NCBI GenBank assembly: GCA_040793985.1
Contig: JBFNJI010000003.1
Location: 496,001-560,000 of the forward strand
DNA from: Thiodiazotropha sp040793985
Lineage (GTDB): Bacteria; Pseudomonadota; Gammaproteobacteria; Chromatiales; Chromatiaceae
Direction: 5' to 3'
DNA: 64,000 nucleotides
Below the pieces are notes generated by a model. That model did no database searches. It saw only the letters and a list, made by a program, of their open reading frames with translations, and was not told the origin of the DNA. This document shows positions 44,204 through 53,576 of the stretch, one piece after another (within the stretch, counting starts at the first letter, position 1; every line of letters begins with the position of its first letter). Made by a program: the position numbers and the translations under genes.

Positions 44204-45547
44204 ATGTCTTTTCGCATAAAGCTGGGTAGGAAGCCTTGTCGGTTTGCCATGCCTCGCGCAGCAGTGCTGCTGATGCCATTTCTCATCCTCTCCCAGCCGC
44301 TTCAGGCTGCGGATCCACTGCCCTCTCCATTGACCCTTGAGTACGCCCTGGATCTGGCGGATCAAGCACATCCGGAGCGAAACCTTGCTGATGCCGACCT
44401 GGCTCAAGCCAGGGCGTTCAGTCAACAGGTTGAGGCGGATGACGATATGCATGTCACGCTGACCGCTGCCTTGCGTGTCATCGATCCATCGGATATTGCG
44501 GTGGACGATTCCCGTAACGACAGCCAGGCCCGGCTCACACTCAGTAAGCGACTCTACGACTTTGGGCGCACCAGCCACGCGGAAGAAGCGGCCGAGGCTG
44601 GATTGGTATCCAAACGGTGGCAGCTGCTCGAGGTGAGACAGCAGCGCAGGCTGGATGTGATGGCGAGGTTTTTCGATGTCCTGCTGGCCGATCTGGAGCA
44701 TGCCAGGGATAACGAGGCGCTCTCGATCGACTACATCCGCTTCGACAGGGCGCGGACAAAGAACGAACTCGGCAAGCTATCCGATATAGATATGGTGGAG
44801 CTTGAGGCAATCTACCAGCAGGCGCTTCGTAAAATGCGGGCAAGCCGTAACAAACAGCGGATCACCCGTTCTCAACTCGCTATCAGTCTGAACCGTCCGC
44901 TGGATCTTCCTGCAGATTTGGAGTCTCCGGTATTTGGTCCACTCGGGGAGTTGCCGGAGGTAGAGCCGTTGGTTGAGAAGGCGTTGCGTGAGAATCCCAA
45001 ACTCAAGGTACTGCAGGCCGAGCTCAAGGCGGCGATGAAGCGGCTGCAGGCCAGCGAAGCCGAAGCCAATCCGGTTTTGCGTGCCGAATTGGAGGCCGCT
45101 GCCTACCAGCGCGAGCTTGGCGGTCGCAATCCGATGACCGCGGCGCTTGTTTTCGAACTACCCCTCTATCAGGGTAATCGGGTGGATTCGGAGATTGCCG
45201 AGCAGCGTGCCCTGGTGCAGAGGAAACAGGCAGAGTTGGCGCACCACGAACTGGCGCTGCGACAGCAAATGCTGGATTACTGGATGGAGCTCGACCGGCT
45301 CAAGGTCGATCGCGATGCGCTGCTGGTCAGTGCGGATTTTCGCGATCTCTATCTTGATCGCAGCCGCACCCTCTATGACCTGGATATGGCAACGGATCTG
45401 GGCGACTCGATGACCCAAATCGCCGATATTCAACTGCAACGGGCGAGAAATGAGTTCCAAATTCAACTTACCCATGCACGGCTCAAGGCGCTAACAGGTG
45501 AATTGTTGACCGCACCGGCCCACAACAACGACCAAGAAGGGAGATAA
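44204..45547 (+). CDS. TolC family outer-membrane efflux protein
   Basis: A 447-aa outer-membrane factor. A signal peptide is cleaved near PLQAADP, followed by two long coiled-coil repeats typical of TolC (for example the stretches around ARAFSQQVEADDD and QRALVQRKQAELAHHE). It forms the exit duct of type I secretion or efflux systems. It is followed after 5 bases by a membrane fusion protein, but no inner-membrane pump is encoded in the operon. Confidence 0.88.
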   Translation: MSFRIKLGRKPCRFAMPRAAVLLMPFLILSQPLQAADPLPSPLTLEYALDLADQAHPERNLADADLAQARAFSQQVEADDDMHVTLTAALRVIDPSDIAVDDSRNDSQARLTLSKRLYDFGRTSHAEEAAEAGLVSKRWQLLEVRQQRRLDVMARFFDVLLADLEHARDNEALSIDYIRFDRARTKNELGKLSDIDMVELEAIYQQALRKMRASRNKQRITRSQLAISLNRPLDLPADLESPVFGPLGELPEVEPLVEKALRENPKLKVLQAELKAAMKRLQASEAEANPVLRAELEAAAYQRELGGRNPMTAALVFELPLYQGNRVDSEIAEQRALVQRKQAELAHHELALRQQMLDYWMELDRLKVDRDALLVSADFRDLYLDRSRTLYDLDMATDLGDSMTQIADIQLQRARNEFQIQLTHARLKALTGELLTAPAHNNDQEGR

Positions 45548-45552
45548 TTATA

Positions 45553-46317
45553 ATGAGGCTTCTACTTGTTATCTGTCTGCTCTTTAGCGGAGAACTCATC
45601 GCTCGTGATCTGGAGGCGCTAACAGATTGGAACAACCGGTTGGCGCTGACCACCCTGGTCAACGGCATGGTGGCAAGGATTAATGTGGATGTCGGATCCG
45701 CGGTGAAGCGTGGCGAGGTGTTGGTGGAGCTCGACCAACGCAGATACAAGTCGAGACTCGCCGCCGCGGAGTCACGTCTCGAGGCGGCATCACAACAGAA
45801 TGAAGAGGCGAAGCGTGAGCTGGATCGCGCCCTGGAACTCTATGATCGAACTCTGTTGTCAGATCATGAACGCAAGCAGGCTGAAATCGCCGCTGCCACA
45901 TCGGATGCGAGCTATCGCGAGGCGGAAGCGAAACTGATCGCTATTCGCCTGCAGCGGGAATACAGCCGGATTGCGGCGCCCTTTGACGGGATTGTAGAGG
46001 CGATACATGTACATCCGGGTCAGGCGGTGATCAATCGCCAAACCGCAATGCCGATTCTGTCGCTGATCGACAACAGCCGGATGAAGGCGGTTGCGGAGGT
46101 CGATGCGGCGACTGCGGTTACCCTCAGGCCGGGCATGGGGGTTAAGATCGGAGTGCGTGGCGAATGGATGGATGGCACGATCCACCTGCTTGGCATGCAC
46201 CCGCTGACAAGGGATTCAGGTGGATCAAGATACCGTCTCGAAGCGCTCTTTTCCCCAACCGAGGAAATGGCGATTCGGGCCGGTGAAAAGGCAGTAGTGA
46301 GGCTGAATGATGAGTGA
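45553..46317 (+). CDS. HlyD/AcrA-type membrane fusion protein
   Basis: A short (254 aa) periplasmic adaptor. A signal peptide is cleaved near GELIARD; the lipoyl-like halves are VNGMVARINVDVGSAVKRGE and APFDGIVEAIHVHPGQAV, with an alpha-hairpin between them (about 75-135) and a beta-barrel at the end. Such proteins join a pump to TolC. The C-terminal membrane-proximal domain appears reduced. It overlaps the acylphosphatase gene by 11 bases. Confidence 0.88.
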   Translation: MRLLLVICLLFSGELIARDLEALTDWNNRLALTTLVNGMVARINVDVGSAVKRGEVLVELDQRRYKSRLAAAESRLEAASQQNEEAKRELDRALELYDRTLLSDHERKQAEIAAATSDASYREAEAKLIAIRLQREYSRIAAPFDGIVEAIHVHPGQAVINRQTAMPILSLIDNSRMKAVAEVDAATAVTLRPGMGVKIGVRGEWMDGTIHLLGMHPLTRDSGGSRYRLEALFSPTEEMAIRAGEKAVVRLNDE

Positions 46318-46606
46318 ACAGGCTGATAACGGCATGAGAAAGATCTGTGTCCGCTGCCATGTGGCGGGCCGGGTACAGGGTGTATTCTACCGGGCATCGG
46401 CTCGTCACGAGGCCCAGCAGCTGGGTATCAAGGGGTATGCCAACAACCTCCTCGATGGGCGTGTCGAGGTGGTGGCATGTGGTACTGCGGAGGCAGTCGA
46501 TTCCCTGCTGAGCTGGTTACGCAAAGGCCCGCAAAATGCCAGTGTGACCGGTGTCTCCTGCGAGACCATCGATTACCGCGATTTTCAGCAATTCAGCATC
46601 GGCTGA
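46307..46606 (+). CDS. acyP: Acylphosphatase
   Basis: Small enzyme (about 90-99 aa) that hydrolyses acyl phosphates. The core motif is VAGRVQGVFYRASARHEA with the catalytic arginine, and the later GYANNLLDGRVEVVACG holds the conserved asparagine. Starts at 46307, 46310 and 46334 are all possible; the last gives the usual family length. It is the last gene of the thioredoxin-TolC operon, overlapping the adaptor gene. Confidence 0.92.
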   Translation: MMSEQADNGMRKICVRCHVAGRVQGVFYRASARHEAQQLGIKGYANNLLDGRVEVVACGTAEAVDSLLSWLRKGPQNASVTGVSCETIDYRDFQQFSIG

Positions 46607-46630
46607 GGTCTGCCGCCCTTCCTGTAGAGA

Positions 46631-47287
46631 CTATTCCACGTAACCGGGCTTGTCCAGAGGCCTGAATTTCATCTGGCTCTCCTGGATTGAGGACCGACTC
46701 CCCTGGCCCGGTCCGTAGCCTCCATCCGCGCTGTGTGGATTTAGCGGCGCGGCGGCCTGTCCCACCGGTGGTGGTGACGGGTAGACTGGTGGCGGGGCGG
46801 AGTCCTGGGGATTTGTCGCGCTGTTACTGTTGTTCGCAGCGGGCTCGTTGGCGTCCAGGGGGCGGAAACGGTATTTCTCCGCATATCCGGAGTGCACGGG
46901 AGAGGCCTGGTCATGGGCAGCTGGGGGTGCGGGCTGCGCATTGGCTGTCGACGGCTGGGGTTGTTGCGCAGCAGGAGCGGGTGTGGGATAGCCGCCTGTC
47001 CGGGGTGGGGCCTGATAGCCTGGATGCGCAGGTGGATAGCCATAGCCTGCGCCGGGATAGCCATAGGCCGGCGGATAGGCTGGGGGCGGGGCATAGCGAT
47101 AGTTGTAGTAATCATTGGGGTAGCGATCCGAACCACTGAAAAAGCTGTTCATGGGATTGAACATGCCATTCATCATGTTGCCCGGATTGATGGTGAATTG
47201 CCGGTTATCGTAGCCGGAATCTTCCGCCTGAAGTTGGCTGGCGATCAATAGTGTCGCGCTTACTGTCAGCCATACCATGGTCTTCAT
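46631..47287 (-). CDS. Secreted proline/tyrosine-rich low-complexity protein
   Basis: A 218-aa protein with a clear signal peptide (cleavage near SQLQAEDS). The mature part is rich in Pro, Tyr, Gly, Ala and Asn (for example PPPAYPPAYGYPGAGYGYPP) and appears disordered. A short motif recurs: YRFRPLD in the middle and KFRPLD near the C-terminus. I do not recognise a family. It is convergent with the acylphosphatase gene and stands alone. Confidence 0.75.
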   Translation of the reverse strand: MKTMVWLTVSATLLIASQLQAEDSGYDNRQFTINPGNMMNGMFNPMNSFFSGSDRYPNDYYNYRYAPPPAYPPAYGYPGAGYGYPPAHPGYQAPPRTGGYPTPAPAAQQPQPSTANAQPAPPAAHDQASPVHSGYAEKYRFRPLDANEPAANNSNSATNPQDSAPPPVYPSPPPVGQAAAPLNPHSADGGYGPGQGSRSSIQESQMKFRPLDKPGYVE

Positions 47288-47463
47288 TATCTGTTCCCTC
47301 CACTGCGCTGGTCGTTTAATTTGGAATTGTGAAACAAGCTATTCAAATCTATACCCGGAACCTCTGGACGGTACAGAACCTTACTGAACTAACCCGGTCT
47401 TGCAGGAGACAACCTGTCATCGACTGCCAACAAATTGACATAATGAGATAATACACCAACCCC

Positions 47464-48174
47464 ATGCAACTACCACCGCTCACCAATGGACGAATCCTCA
47501 GGCGCTATAAGCGTTTTCTCGCTGATATCGAATTATCGGGAGGTGAGGTGGTGGTCGCCCACTGTGCGAATACCGGCAGCATGCTTGGGTGCTGGGAGCC
47601 CGGTGTGCCGGTTCAGCTCAGCCATAGTGACAATCCGCGACGCAAATTGGCATGGACCCTGGAAAGGGTGGACATGGGACAGGGCTGGATTGGCGTGCAT
47701 ACAGGGCGAACCAATCCGGTAGTCGAGGAGGCGGTAAGAGAGGGGCGAATCGAGGCATTGCGTGGCTACCGCTCTGTGCGGCGGGAGGTCGTCTATGCCC
47801 ATGACGGTGGGAAATCGAGGTTCGATCTCTTCCTCGCCGAGGGTCGTCGCGCCGATGCCTGGGTCGAGGTCAAGAATGTCACCCTGTGGCGGGGAGATGG
47901 TCTCTCTTTTCCCGACGCGGTGACACTGCGTGGCCGTAAACACCTGGAGATGCTGGCGACGGCCTGTGGTCGTGGATACAGGGGGGTCATGATCTTTGCG
48001 CTGAATCGTCCGGAGGGGAATCACTTTTACCCGGCGGAAGAGATTGATCCCGATTATGCGGAGACCCTGCGCCGGGTTGTCCGCGAGGCGGGCGTGGAGG
48101 TTTTGGCATTACGAATAGTCCACACTGAACGCAGCATGGAGGTAGGGACGTCTGTTGAGGTTGTTCTGGATTGA
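47464..48174 (+). CDS. sfsA: Sugar fermentation stimulation protein A homologue
   Basis: A 236-aa SfsA protein with a nuclease-like fold and DNA-binding ability. Typical segments are VVAHCANTGSMLGCWEPG, RFDLFLAEG and WVEVKNVTL, with nuclease-type acidic and lysine residues. The molecular role is not settled; in E. coli extra copies affect maltose use. It is convergent with cpdA. Confidence 0.93.
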   Translation: MQLPPLTNGRILRRYKRFLADIELSGGEVVVAHCANTGSMLGCWEPGVPVQLSHSDNPRRKLAWTLERVDMGQGWIGVHTGRTNPVVEEAVREGRIEALRGYRSVRREVVYAHDGGKSRFDLFLAEGRRADAWVEVKNVTLWRGDGLSFPDAVTLRGRKHLEMLATACGRGYRGVMIFALNRPEGNHFYPAEEIDPDYAETLRRVVREAGVEVLALRIVHTERSMEVGTSVEVVLD

Positions 48175-48198
48175 TCCGTCACTCGCCATGCAGGCGGT

Positions 48199-49038
48199 TC
48201 AATAACCCATTGACGCGAGATCGAGTCCGGAGGGAATTTCCGGCAGGCAACCGAGTCCGGTCTCGATGCTTCCATCGGCTTGCAGGCTCAACCATCTGTA
48301 GCCTGGTGGTGTGGCGTCAATGGCGAAATTGTCCTCCCCGGGAATGAACTGCACGCAGGTGGAGGGTGAACCGATCAGGCGTATGCCCTTGTACTCGGAA
48401 TCGAAGGTCTGATGGATGTGACCACAGAGGACCGCCTTGACCTGGGGGTGGTTGTCGACCAGTCGGAAGAAGTCGTCCGGTTCTTCGAGTACCATGGTGT
48501 CCATCCAGCGGCTGCCAACGGGCACTGGGTGGTGGTGCATGCAGATCATGGTGTGTTTATCGCTGTGTGCCTCCAGCAAAACCTTGAGCAGGTCGAGTTG
48601 GTTCTTGTCGATGCGTCCGCCATCGCTGTTGGGTATGGTGGAGTCGAGAAAGATCAGCGACCAGCCTTTAGCCTGCACACTGGGAATACAGTGCACATTG
48701 TCCTGATTGAGGATCTGCTTCATCTTTCCCGGCAGGTCGTGATTGCCCGGCAGGCAGTAGGTGGGGATTTCGGTCAGTTGCAGTCTGCCGAGTAGCCGCT
48801 TATAGCCAGTGTCGGAGGCATCGTGCACCAGATCGCCGGTGGCGAGAATGAAATCGGGATGACCGGCTTCCTGCAGCGCCTGGGCCAGCACTTGATCAAA
48901 GGTCTCCAGGGTGTTGATACCTAAAAGGCAACGGGAAGGGTCGGCGTAGAGGTGACTGTCCGTCAGCTGCAGCAGCTTGAGACTCTCCCCGGGGATCTCC
49001 TTGAATTTTGGTTGCTTACTGTCAGGACTGCTACCCAT
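48199..49038 (-). CDS. cpdA: 3',5'-cyclic-AMP phosphodiesterase CpdA
   Basis: Metallophosphoesterase that lowers cAMP. The metal-binding motifs are all present: QLTDSHLY (DxH), ATGDLVHD, PGNHD, MHHHPVP and CGHIHQ. The ATG at 49038 (MGSSPDSKQP) is preferred; an upstream in-frame start at 49077 adds 13 residues. About 279 aa, the family size. It is divergent from oxyR. Confidence 0.92.
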   Translation of the reverse strand: MGSSPDSKQPKFKEIPGESLKLLQLTDSHLYADPSRCLLGINTLETFDQVLAQALQEAGHPDFILATGDLVHDASDTGYKRLLGRLQLTEIPTYCLPGNHDLPGKMKQILNQDNVHCIPSVQAKGWSLIFLDSTIPNSDGGRIDKNQLDLLKVLLEAHSDKHTMICMHHHPVPVGSRWMDTMVLEEPDDFFRLVDNHPQVKAVLCGHIHQTFDSEYKGIRLIGSPSTCVQFIPGEDNFAIDATPPGYRWLSLQADGSIETGLGCLPEIPSGLDLASMGY

Positions 49039-49274
49039 AGAACGGTCCGCTTTTCTGTATTTTAGTCTGACGAGCAATTTATCTCTCCACGCCCCATCAG
49101 GACCTTGTCATCTTGCCATAATATTAGAACAGGATTTGCCAAAGCAAAATCCAATTTTTTACTTCTTTGACCTATGCTTAGGGATTATTCCATATTCTGC
49201 TTCGATTTCTGCTGAGGCGTTAACAGTTTTCAAGCCAATTAGTTTTTTCTATCTTTCCGGCTACACTATAGATT

Positions 49275-50225
49275 ATGACACTCAATGAACTCCGATATAT
49301 CGTCGCAGTGGCGCAGAAACGCCACTTCGGACATGCTGCAGAAGCCTGTTATGTGAGTCAGCCTACACTCAGCGTGGCGGTGAAAAAGCTCGAGGAGGAG
49401 CTGGGTGTCGGTCTATTTGAGCGTGGTCAGGGCGAGGTGAGCCTGACTGCGGCGGGTGAACGCATCGTGACCCAGGCCCAGCGCGTGCTGGAAGAGGCAG
49501 GCCTGATACGCCAGCTTGCGAGCCAGAGTGTCAACCAACTGGCAGGACCGCTGCGGGTGGGCGCCATCCATACGGTGGGGCCCTATCTCTTTCCCCATCT
49601 GGTGCCCCAACTCAAGCAGCAGGCAAGTGAAATGCCCCTTGTCATCCGGGAGAACTTCACCACGGTTTTGACCAAGCAGCTGAAACAGGGGGACCTCGAT
49701 GCCATCGTCATCTCCTACCCCTACGATGAGCCGGGCATAGTTACCCGCCCGCTCTATGACGAGTCCTTTTCCGTACTTCTCCCCCTCAGTCATCCATTGG
49801 CCGATCAGGAGTCGGTCTCCGTTCAGCAACTGCAGGAGGAGAATCTCCTGCTACTCGGCGATGGCCACTGTTTTCGTGAACAGGTAAAGAAAATCTGTCC
49901 CGGATGTGTGGATAAAATCAACAGTGATGCGAACCTGCAGAAGAACCTGGAAAGCAATTCACTGGAGACGATTCGCTGTATGGTGGCCAGTGGCATCGGC
50001 ATAACAGTGCTTCCGGACACCGCCGCAGGCGAGGAGTATCTGCGCTGGGATCTGCTCACCACCAGGCCCTTGGCCGTGGAATCGCCACAGCGCCGGATCG
50101 GCCTGGCCTGGCGAAAGAGCTTTCCCCGCCCTCAGGCAATCGATCTGCTCTGGGAGTCGATACGCGCCTGCCATCTGCATGGGGTGAATCCGGTGATGGA
50201 GCCAGCCCAGCTGGCTGTCGGTTAG
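49275..50225 (+). CDS. oxyR: Hydrogen peroxide-inducible regulator OxyR
   Basis: LysR-type regulator of 316 aa with an N-terminal helix-turn-helix (FGHAAEACYVSQPTLSVAVK). The redox cysteines of OxyR are exactly placed: C199 and C208 in GDGHCFREQVKKICPG, with the same spacing and numbering as E. coli OxyR, so peroxide sensing by disulfide formation is expected. No catalase or ahpC gene is adjacent. Confidence 0.94.
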   Translation: MTLNELRYIVAVAQKRHFGHAAEACYVSQPTLSVAVKKLEEELGVGLFERGQGEVSLTAAGERIVTQAQRVLEEAGLIRQLASQSVNQLAGPLRVGAIHTVGPYLFPHLVPQLKQQASEMPLVIRENFTTVLTKQLKQGDLDAIVISYPYDEPGIVTRPLYDESFSVLLPLSHPLADQESVSVQQLQEENLLLLGDGHCFREQVKKICPGCVDKINSDANLQKNLESNSLETIRCMVASGIGITVLPDTAAGEEYLRWDLLTTRPLAVESPQRRIGLAWRKSFPRPQAIDLLWESIRACHLHGVNPVMEPAQLAVG

Positions 50226-50266
50226 CCGGGCTAACGCAATCGATCGGCCAGCGCTCCGGGTGGAAG

Positions 50267-52234
50267 TCAAATCACCCGGTCATTCCCCCCGTCCACGGGT
50301 ATCTGCGCGCCGGTTGTCTTGCTGAAGCGCTGATCACATAGCTCCGCAGCCAGTTCGGCCACGTCTCGGCTGTTGATCTCACAACGCATCAAATTACGCC
50401 TTTTGTAGTCGGCGACACTGATCCCATAGTGTTTTGCCCTGGCGGCCAGTACCTCTTCTGTCCAGATCCCGGTATCGAAAACGGCATCGGGATGGAGGGT
50501 GTTGATCCGGATGGCGTCTTTCGCCCACTCCAAGGCCGCTATCCTGGCGAGTTGGATCAATGCCGCTTTCGAGGCGGAATAGGCGGCCGCTCCCTGGCCG
50601 GGCGCGGGTACATTCTTCGATCCGATAACGACGACTCTGCCTGCGCGGGGCGCCTGTTTCAGATAATTGTGGCACTCCCGCAGCAGGCTCAGGTTTGCAT
50701 CCAGGTTGATTTCCATGACATTGCGCCATGTGTCGTCATCCAATTCAGCCACCGGACAGCCACCGGGGAAGACGCCGGCGTTAAGGATCAGCATATCCAC
50801 TCCGCCGAAGCGCAACACCGTCTGTTCGAGTGCCTGCTTGATCCCCTTGGCATCTGTGATGTCGCACTGCAGACCGAGAAAGCCGTCATGGGGGTGTTGA
50901 TCGACGATGGCCGGCGATTTGTCCAGGCCGATCACCGCGGCGCCCCGGTGCAGCATCGACGCGACACATGCCCTGCCTATTCCCGAGGCGGCCCCGGTTA
51001 TCAGCGCAATCTCCCCTTGGAAGGGGGGTGGCTGACTGCTCTTGCGCAGCTTGGCCTGTTCCAGTTCCCAATATTCGACATCGAAAATCGCCTGGCTCGG
51101 GAGGGCCCGCCAACCGCCAAGTAGCTCTGCCCGTTGGATGATTGCCATCGTGTGACGATAGATATCGGCGACTATACCCGCATCGCGGGGACTTTTTCCC
51201 ACGCTGAGCATACCGAGCTGGGGATCGAGTACTACCCTCGGGGCCGGGTCGAGCATCTCCACCGGGGTTCTGGAGGCGGGGGCGTGCTGCTCGAAATAGC
51301 GTTGATACTCCGCCACATACTCGATTACATCCCGGCCCAGCATCGGCAGCCGTTTGGTGCGAATGACATGGTCGGGTGTGGCGGGTCCCCGCTGGGAGAT
51401 CTTCGCCGTCTCCGGACGTTGGCAGAAAGCGAGATCGGAACCGCTGCGGTGACTCTGCACAATCACCGGAAATCCCGCGGCATCGGAGATCTCCTTGCGC
51501 AGTTCGACCACCCTGCCGGGTTGAGGCTCATGGGTCTTGCCCTGTTCCGGCAGTTCCCAGGCCCCTGACCGCTGCAGGTGGTTTTCGGCCTCGTCGACCA
51601 GCTGGATCATGCGTTCGTAAGACTGTTGTGCCGTGTCACCAAAGGTGAACAGGCCGTGACTCATAAGCACCATGCCCAGGGTCTCCTGGTTGGCACTGCA
51701 GGGAAACAGCCTGGCCACCGATTTTGCCAGATCGAAGCCCGGCATTACGTAGGGAATGATCACCACACGTTCGCCGTAGAGCTGGCGAACGATCTCCTCG
51801 CCTCGCGGCGTGTTTGTCAGGGTGACGATTGCGTCCGCATGGGTATGATCCACATATCTGTAGGGCAGAACGGCGTGCAGAATCGCCTCGACCGAGGCCG
51901 TTGGCGCGGCGGCACTGGTCTGATGGGTCTTCAGCTGGTTGACCATCTCACTGTCGTCGAGGGATTCGAGTTGGGCCAGACGCAGCAGGTGGTCTATACG
52001 CAGGGGGGTGAATCCCCCTCTCTCTATGGTCGCCAGGTCCCAGCCGCTGCCTTTGACGTAGAGGAGCTCCTTCTCCTCTCCGAAGAGGTCTGGTTCACTG
52101 ATTTTCACCGAGGTGTTGCCACCGCCGTGCAATACCAACGAAGGATCCGCACCCAGCAGGCGTGAACTGTAGACACGCAGATCCAGCTCACTCTCGTACC
52201 CTGCCGCTTCGGTTTGGTTCCAAAGACTCTTCAT
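50267..52234 (-). CDS. Bifunctional class II aldolase / short-chain dehydrogenase
   Basis: A fusion of about 655 aa. The N-terminal half is a class II (zinc) aldolase with HGGGNTSVK and zinc ligands in VDHTHADAI and LMSHGLF, like RhaD/YuxG proteins often annotated as rhamnulose-1-phosphate aldolase. The C-terminal part (from about 410) is an SDR with TGAASGIGRA and the YSASKA active site. It would cleave a sugar phosphate and oxidise or reduce the product. The ATG at 52234 has GGAGAG 6 bases upstream; an earlier start at 52279 is weaker. No rhamnose genes are near; a nucleoside transporter gene lies just upstream. Confidence 0.88.
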   Translation of the reverse strand: MKSLWNQTEAAGYESELDLRVYSSRLLGADPSLVLHGGGNTSVKISEPDLFGEEKELLYVKGSGWDLATIERGGFTPLRIDHLLRLAQLESLDDSEMVNQLKTHQTSAAAPTASVEAILHAVLPYRYVDHTHADAIVTLTNTPRGEEIVRQLYGERVVIIPYVMPGFDLAKSVARLFPCSANQETLGMVLMSHGLFTFGDTAQQSYERMIQLVDEAENHLQRSGAWELPEQGKTHEPQPGRVVELRKEISDAAGFPVIVQSHRSGSDLAFCQRPETAKISQRGPATPDHVIRTKRLPMLGRDVIEYVAEYQRYFEQHAPASRTPVEMLDPAPRVVLDPQLGMLSVGKSPRDAGIVADIYRHTMAIIQRAELLGGWRALPSQAIFDVEYWELEQAKLRKSSQPPPFQGEIALITGAASGIGRACVASMLHRGAAVIGLDKSPAIVDQHPHDGFLGLQCDITDAKGIKQALEQTVLRFGGVDMLILNAGVFPGGCPVAELDDDTWRNVMEINLDANLSLLRECHNYLKQAPRAGRVVVIGSKNVPAPGQGAAAYSASKAALIQLARIAALEWAKDAIRINTLHPDAVFDTGIWTEEVLAARAKHYGISVADYKRRNLMRCEINSRDVAELAAELCDQRFSKTTGAQIPVDGGNDRVI

Positions 52235-52319
52235 CTGGCTCTCTCCGGATTCATACTGTTCTGTGGAATCTCCAAACATCTGATCAGATGTTTCCAGGAT
52301 AAATGAGACCCGTATCGTC

Positions 52320-53564
52320 TCACCATACCAAACCTGCCACTGTACCGGTAAGCAGGGTGGCCAGGGTTCCCGCGACGATCGATTTCATTCCCAGTTCGAC
52401 GATCTCGCGACGGCGCTCCGGCACCATCGCGCCCAAGCCCCCCAGCATGATGCCCAAGCTGCCGAAATTGGCGAATCCACAGAGGGCGTAGGTGAGAATC
52501 AGGCGGCTGCGCTCCCCCAGTGCCTCGCTGGGCAGGCGGGCTAGATCGAGATAGGCAAGGAGTTCGTTGAGGACCGTCTTGGTACCCAACAGGGAGCCGG
52601 CGGTGACCGCTTCCGACCAGGGGATGCCCATGAGCCACGCCAGCGGCGCCATCATCCAGCCCAACAGGCGTTGCAGGCTCAAGGGTTGATTCTGAATATC
52701 AGGCAGCAGCCCGAGCAGTTGATTGAGCATGCTCACCAGGGCGACCAGTACCAGTAGCATGGCAATGATATTGGCCAGCAGTCTCAGGCCCTCCAGGGTG
52801 CCGTTGGTGATCGCCTCCATACTGCTGCTTGCGGTCTGCAGATCTGTCAGCTCGCCGGCGGTACCGGCCGCGGCTTCGGGAATCATGAGGCGGGAGATCA
52901 TCACCGCGGCCGGAGCGGAGATCAAAGATGCGGTCAACAGATGGCCTATGGGGTTGGCCAGCACACCCTCGAGCAGGCTGGCGTAGAGTACCAGAACGGT
53001 CCCGGCGATAGTGGCCATGCCCAGGGTCATCAGGCTGAAGAGTTCGCTGCGGGTCAGTCTGCTCAGGTAGGGCCGGATCAACAGCGGCGACTCCACCATG
53101 CCGACAAAGACGTTTGCCGCAGCGGCAAGGCCAAGCGCGCCTCTGATCCCCAGGCTCTTGCGCAATAGCCAGGAGAAGATCTCCACCATCAGGGGTAATA
53201 CCCGCCAGTAGAAGAGCAGGGCGGAGAGGGCGCTGATCACCAGTACAAGGGGAAGGGCGCGAAAGGCGAGAATGAAGCTGCTGCCACTCTCGCTCTCGAG
53301 GAAAGGGGATTCGGCGCCGCCCAGGTAACCGAAGACGAAACTGGTTCCCGCCTCGGTGGCCTGCTGAATCATCAGCAGCATCTGGTTGAGCTGGATGAAG
53401 AGTGCCTGAAACAGGGAGAGCTTGAGTAGCAACAGGGCGATGACAAGCTGTAGCGCCAGACCGGCAACCGCTACCCGCCAGTCGAAGGCGCATCGGTTCT
53501 CGCTGATCAGCCAGGCGAGCAGGGGGAAAAGTAACAGACCCAGCACCCCCTGTAATATGGCCAT
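52320..53564 (-). CDS. nupC: Concentrative nucleoside transporter (NupC/CNT family)
   Basis: A 414-aa inner-membrane symporter with about ten helices. CNT features include the gate helix GMVESPLLIRPYLSRLTRSELF and the NLGLPPLAVSAE-type region, here ALCGFANFGSLGIMLGGLGAM. It takes up nucleosides with sodium or protons. It is 12 bases after fabA and 85 bases before the aldolase/dehydrogenase fusion on the same strand, so the three could be co-transcribed. Confidence 0.92.
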   Translation of the reverse strand: MAILQGVLGLLLFPLLAWLISENRCAFDWRVAVAGLALQLVIALLLLKLSLFQALFIQLNQMLLMIQQATEAGTSFVFGYLGGAESPFLESESGSSFILAFRALPLVLVISALSALLFYWRVLPLMVEIFSWLLRKSLGIRGALGLAAAANVFVGMVESPLLIRPYLSRLTRSELFSLMTLGMATIAGTVLVLYASLLEGVLANPIGHLLTASLISAPAAVMISRLMIPEAAAGTAGELTDLQTASSSMEAITNGTLEGLRLLANIIAMLLVLVALVSMLNQLLGLLPDIQNQPLSLQRLLGWMMAPLAWLMGIPWSEAVTAGSLLGTKTVLNELLAYLDLARLPSEALGERSRLILTYALCGFANFGSLGIMLGGLGAMVPERRREIVELGMKSIVAGTLATLLTGTVAGLVW

Positions 53565-53576
53565 TGGCCGCTGGGA

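Noticed and set aside
50221..50235. Palindrome GTTAGCC-G-GGCTAAC between oxyR and the aldolase gene
   Set aside because: Short stem with almost no loop and no T-run; it may be incidental, so it was not called a terminator.
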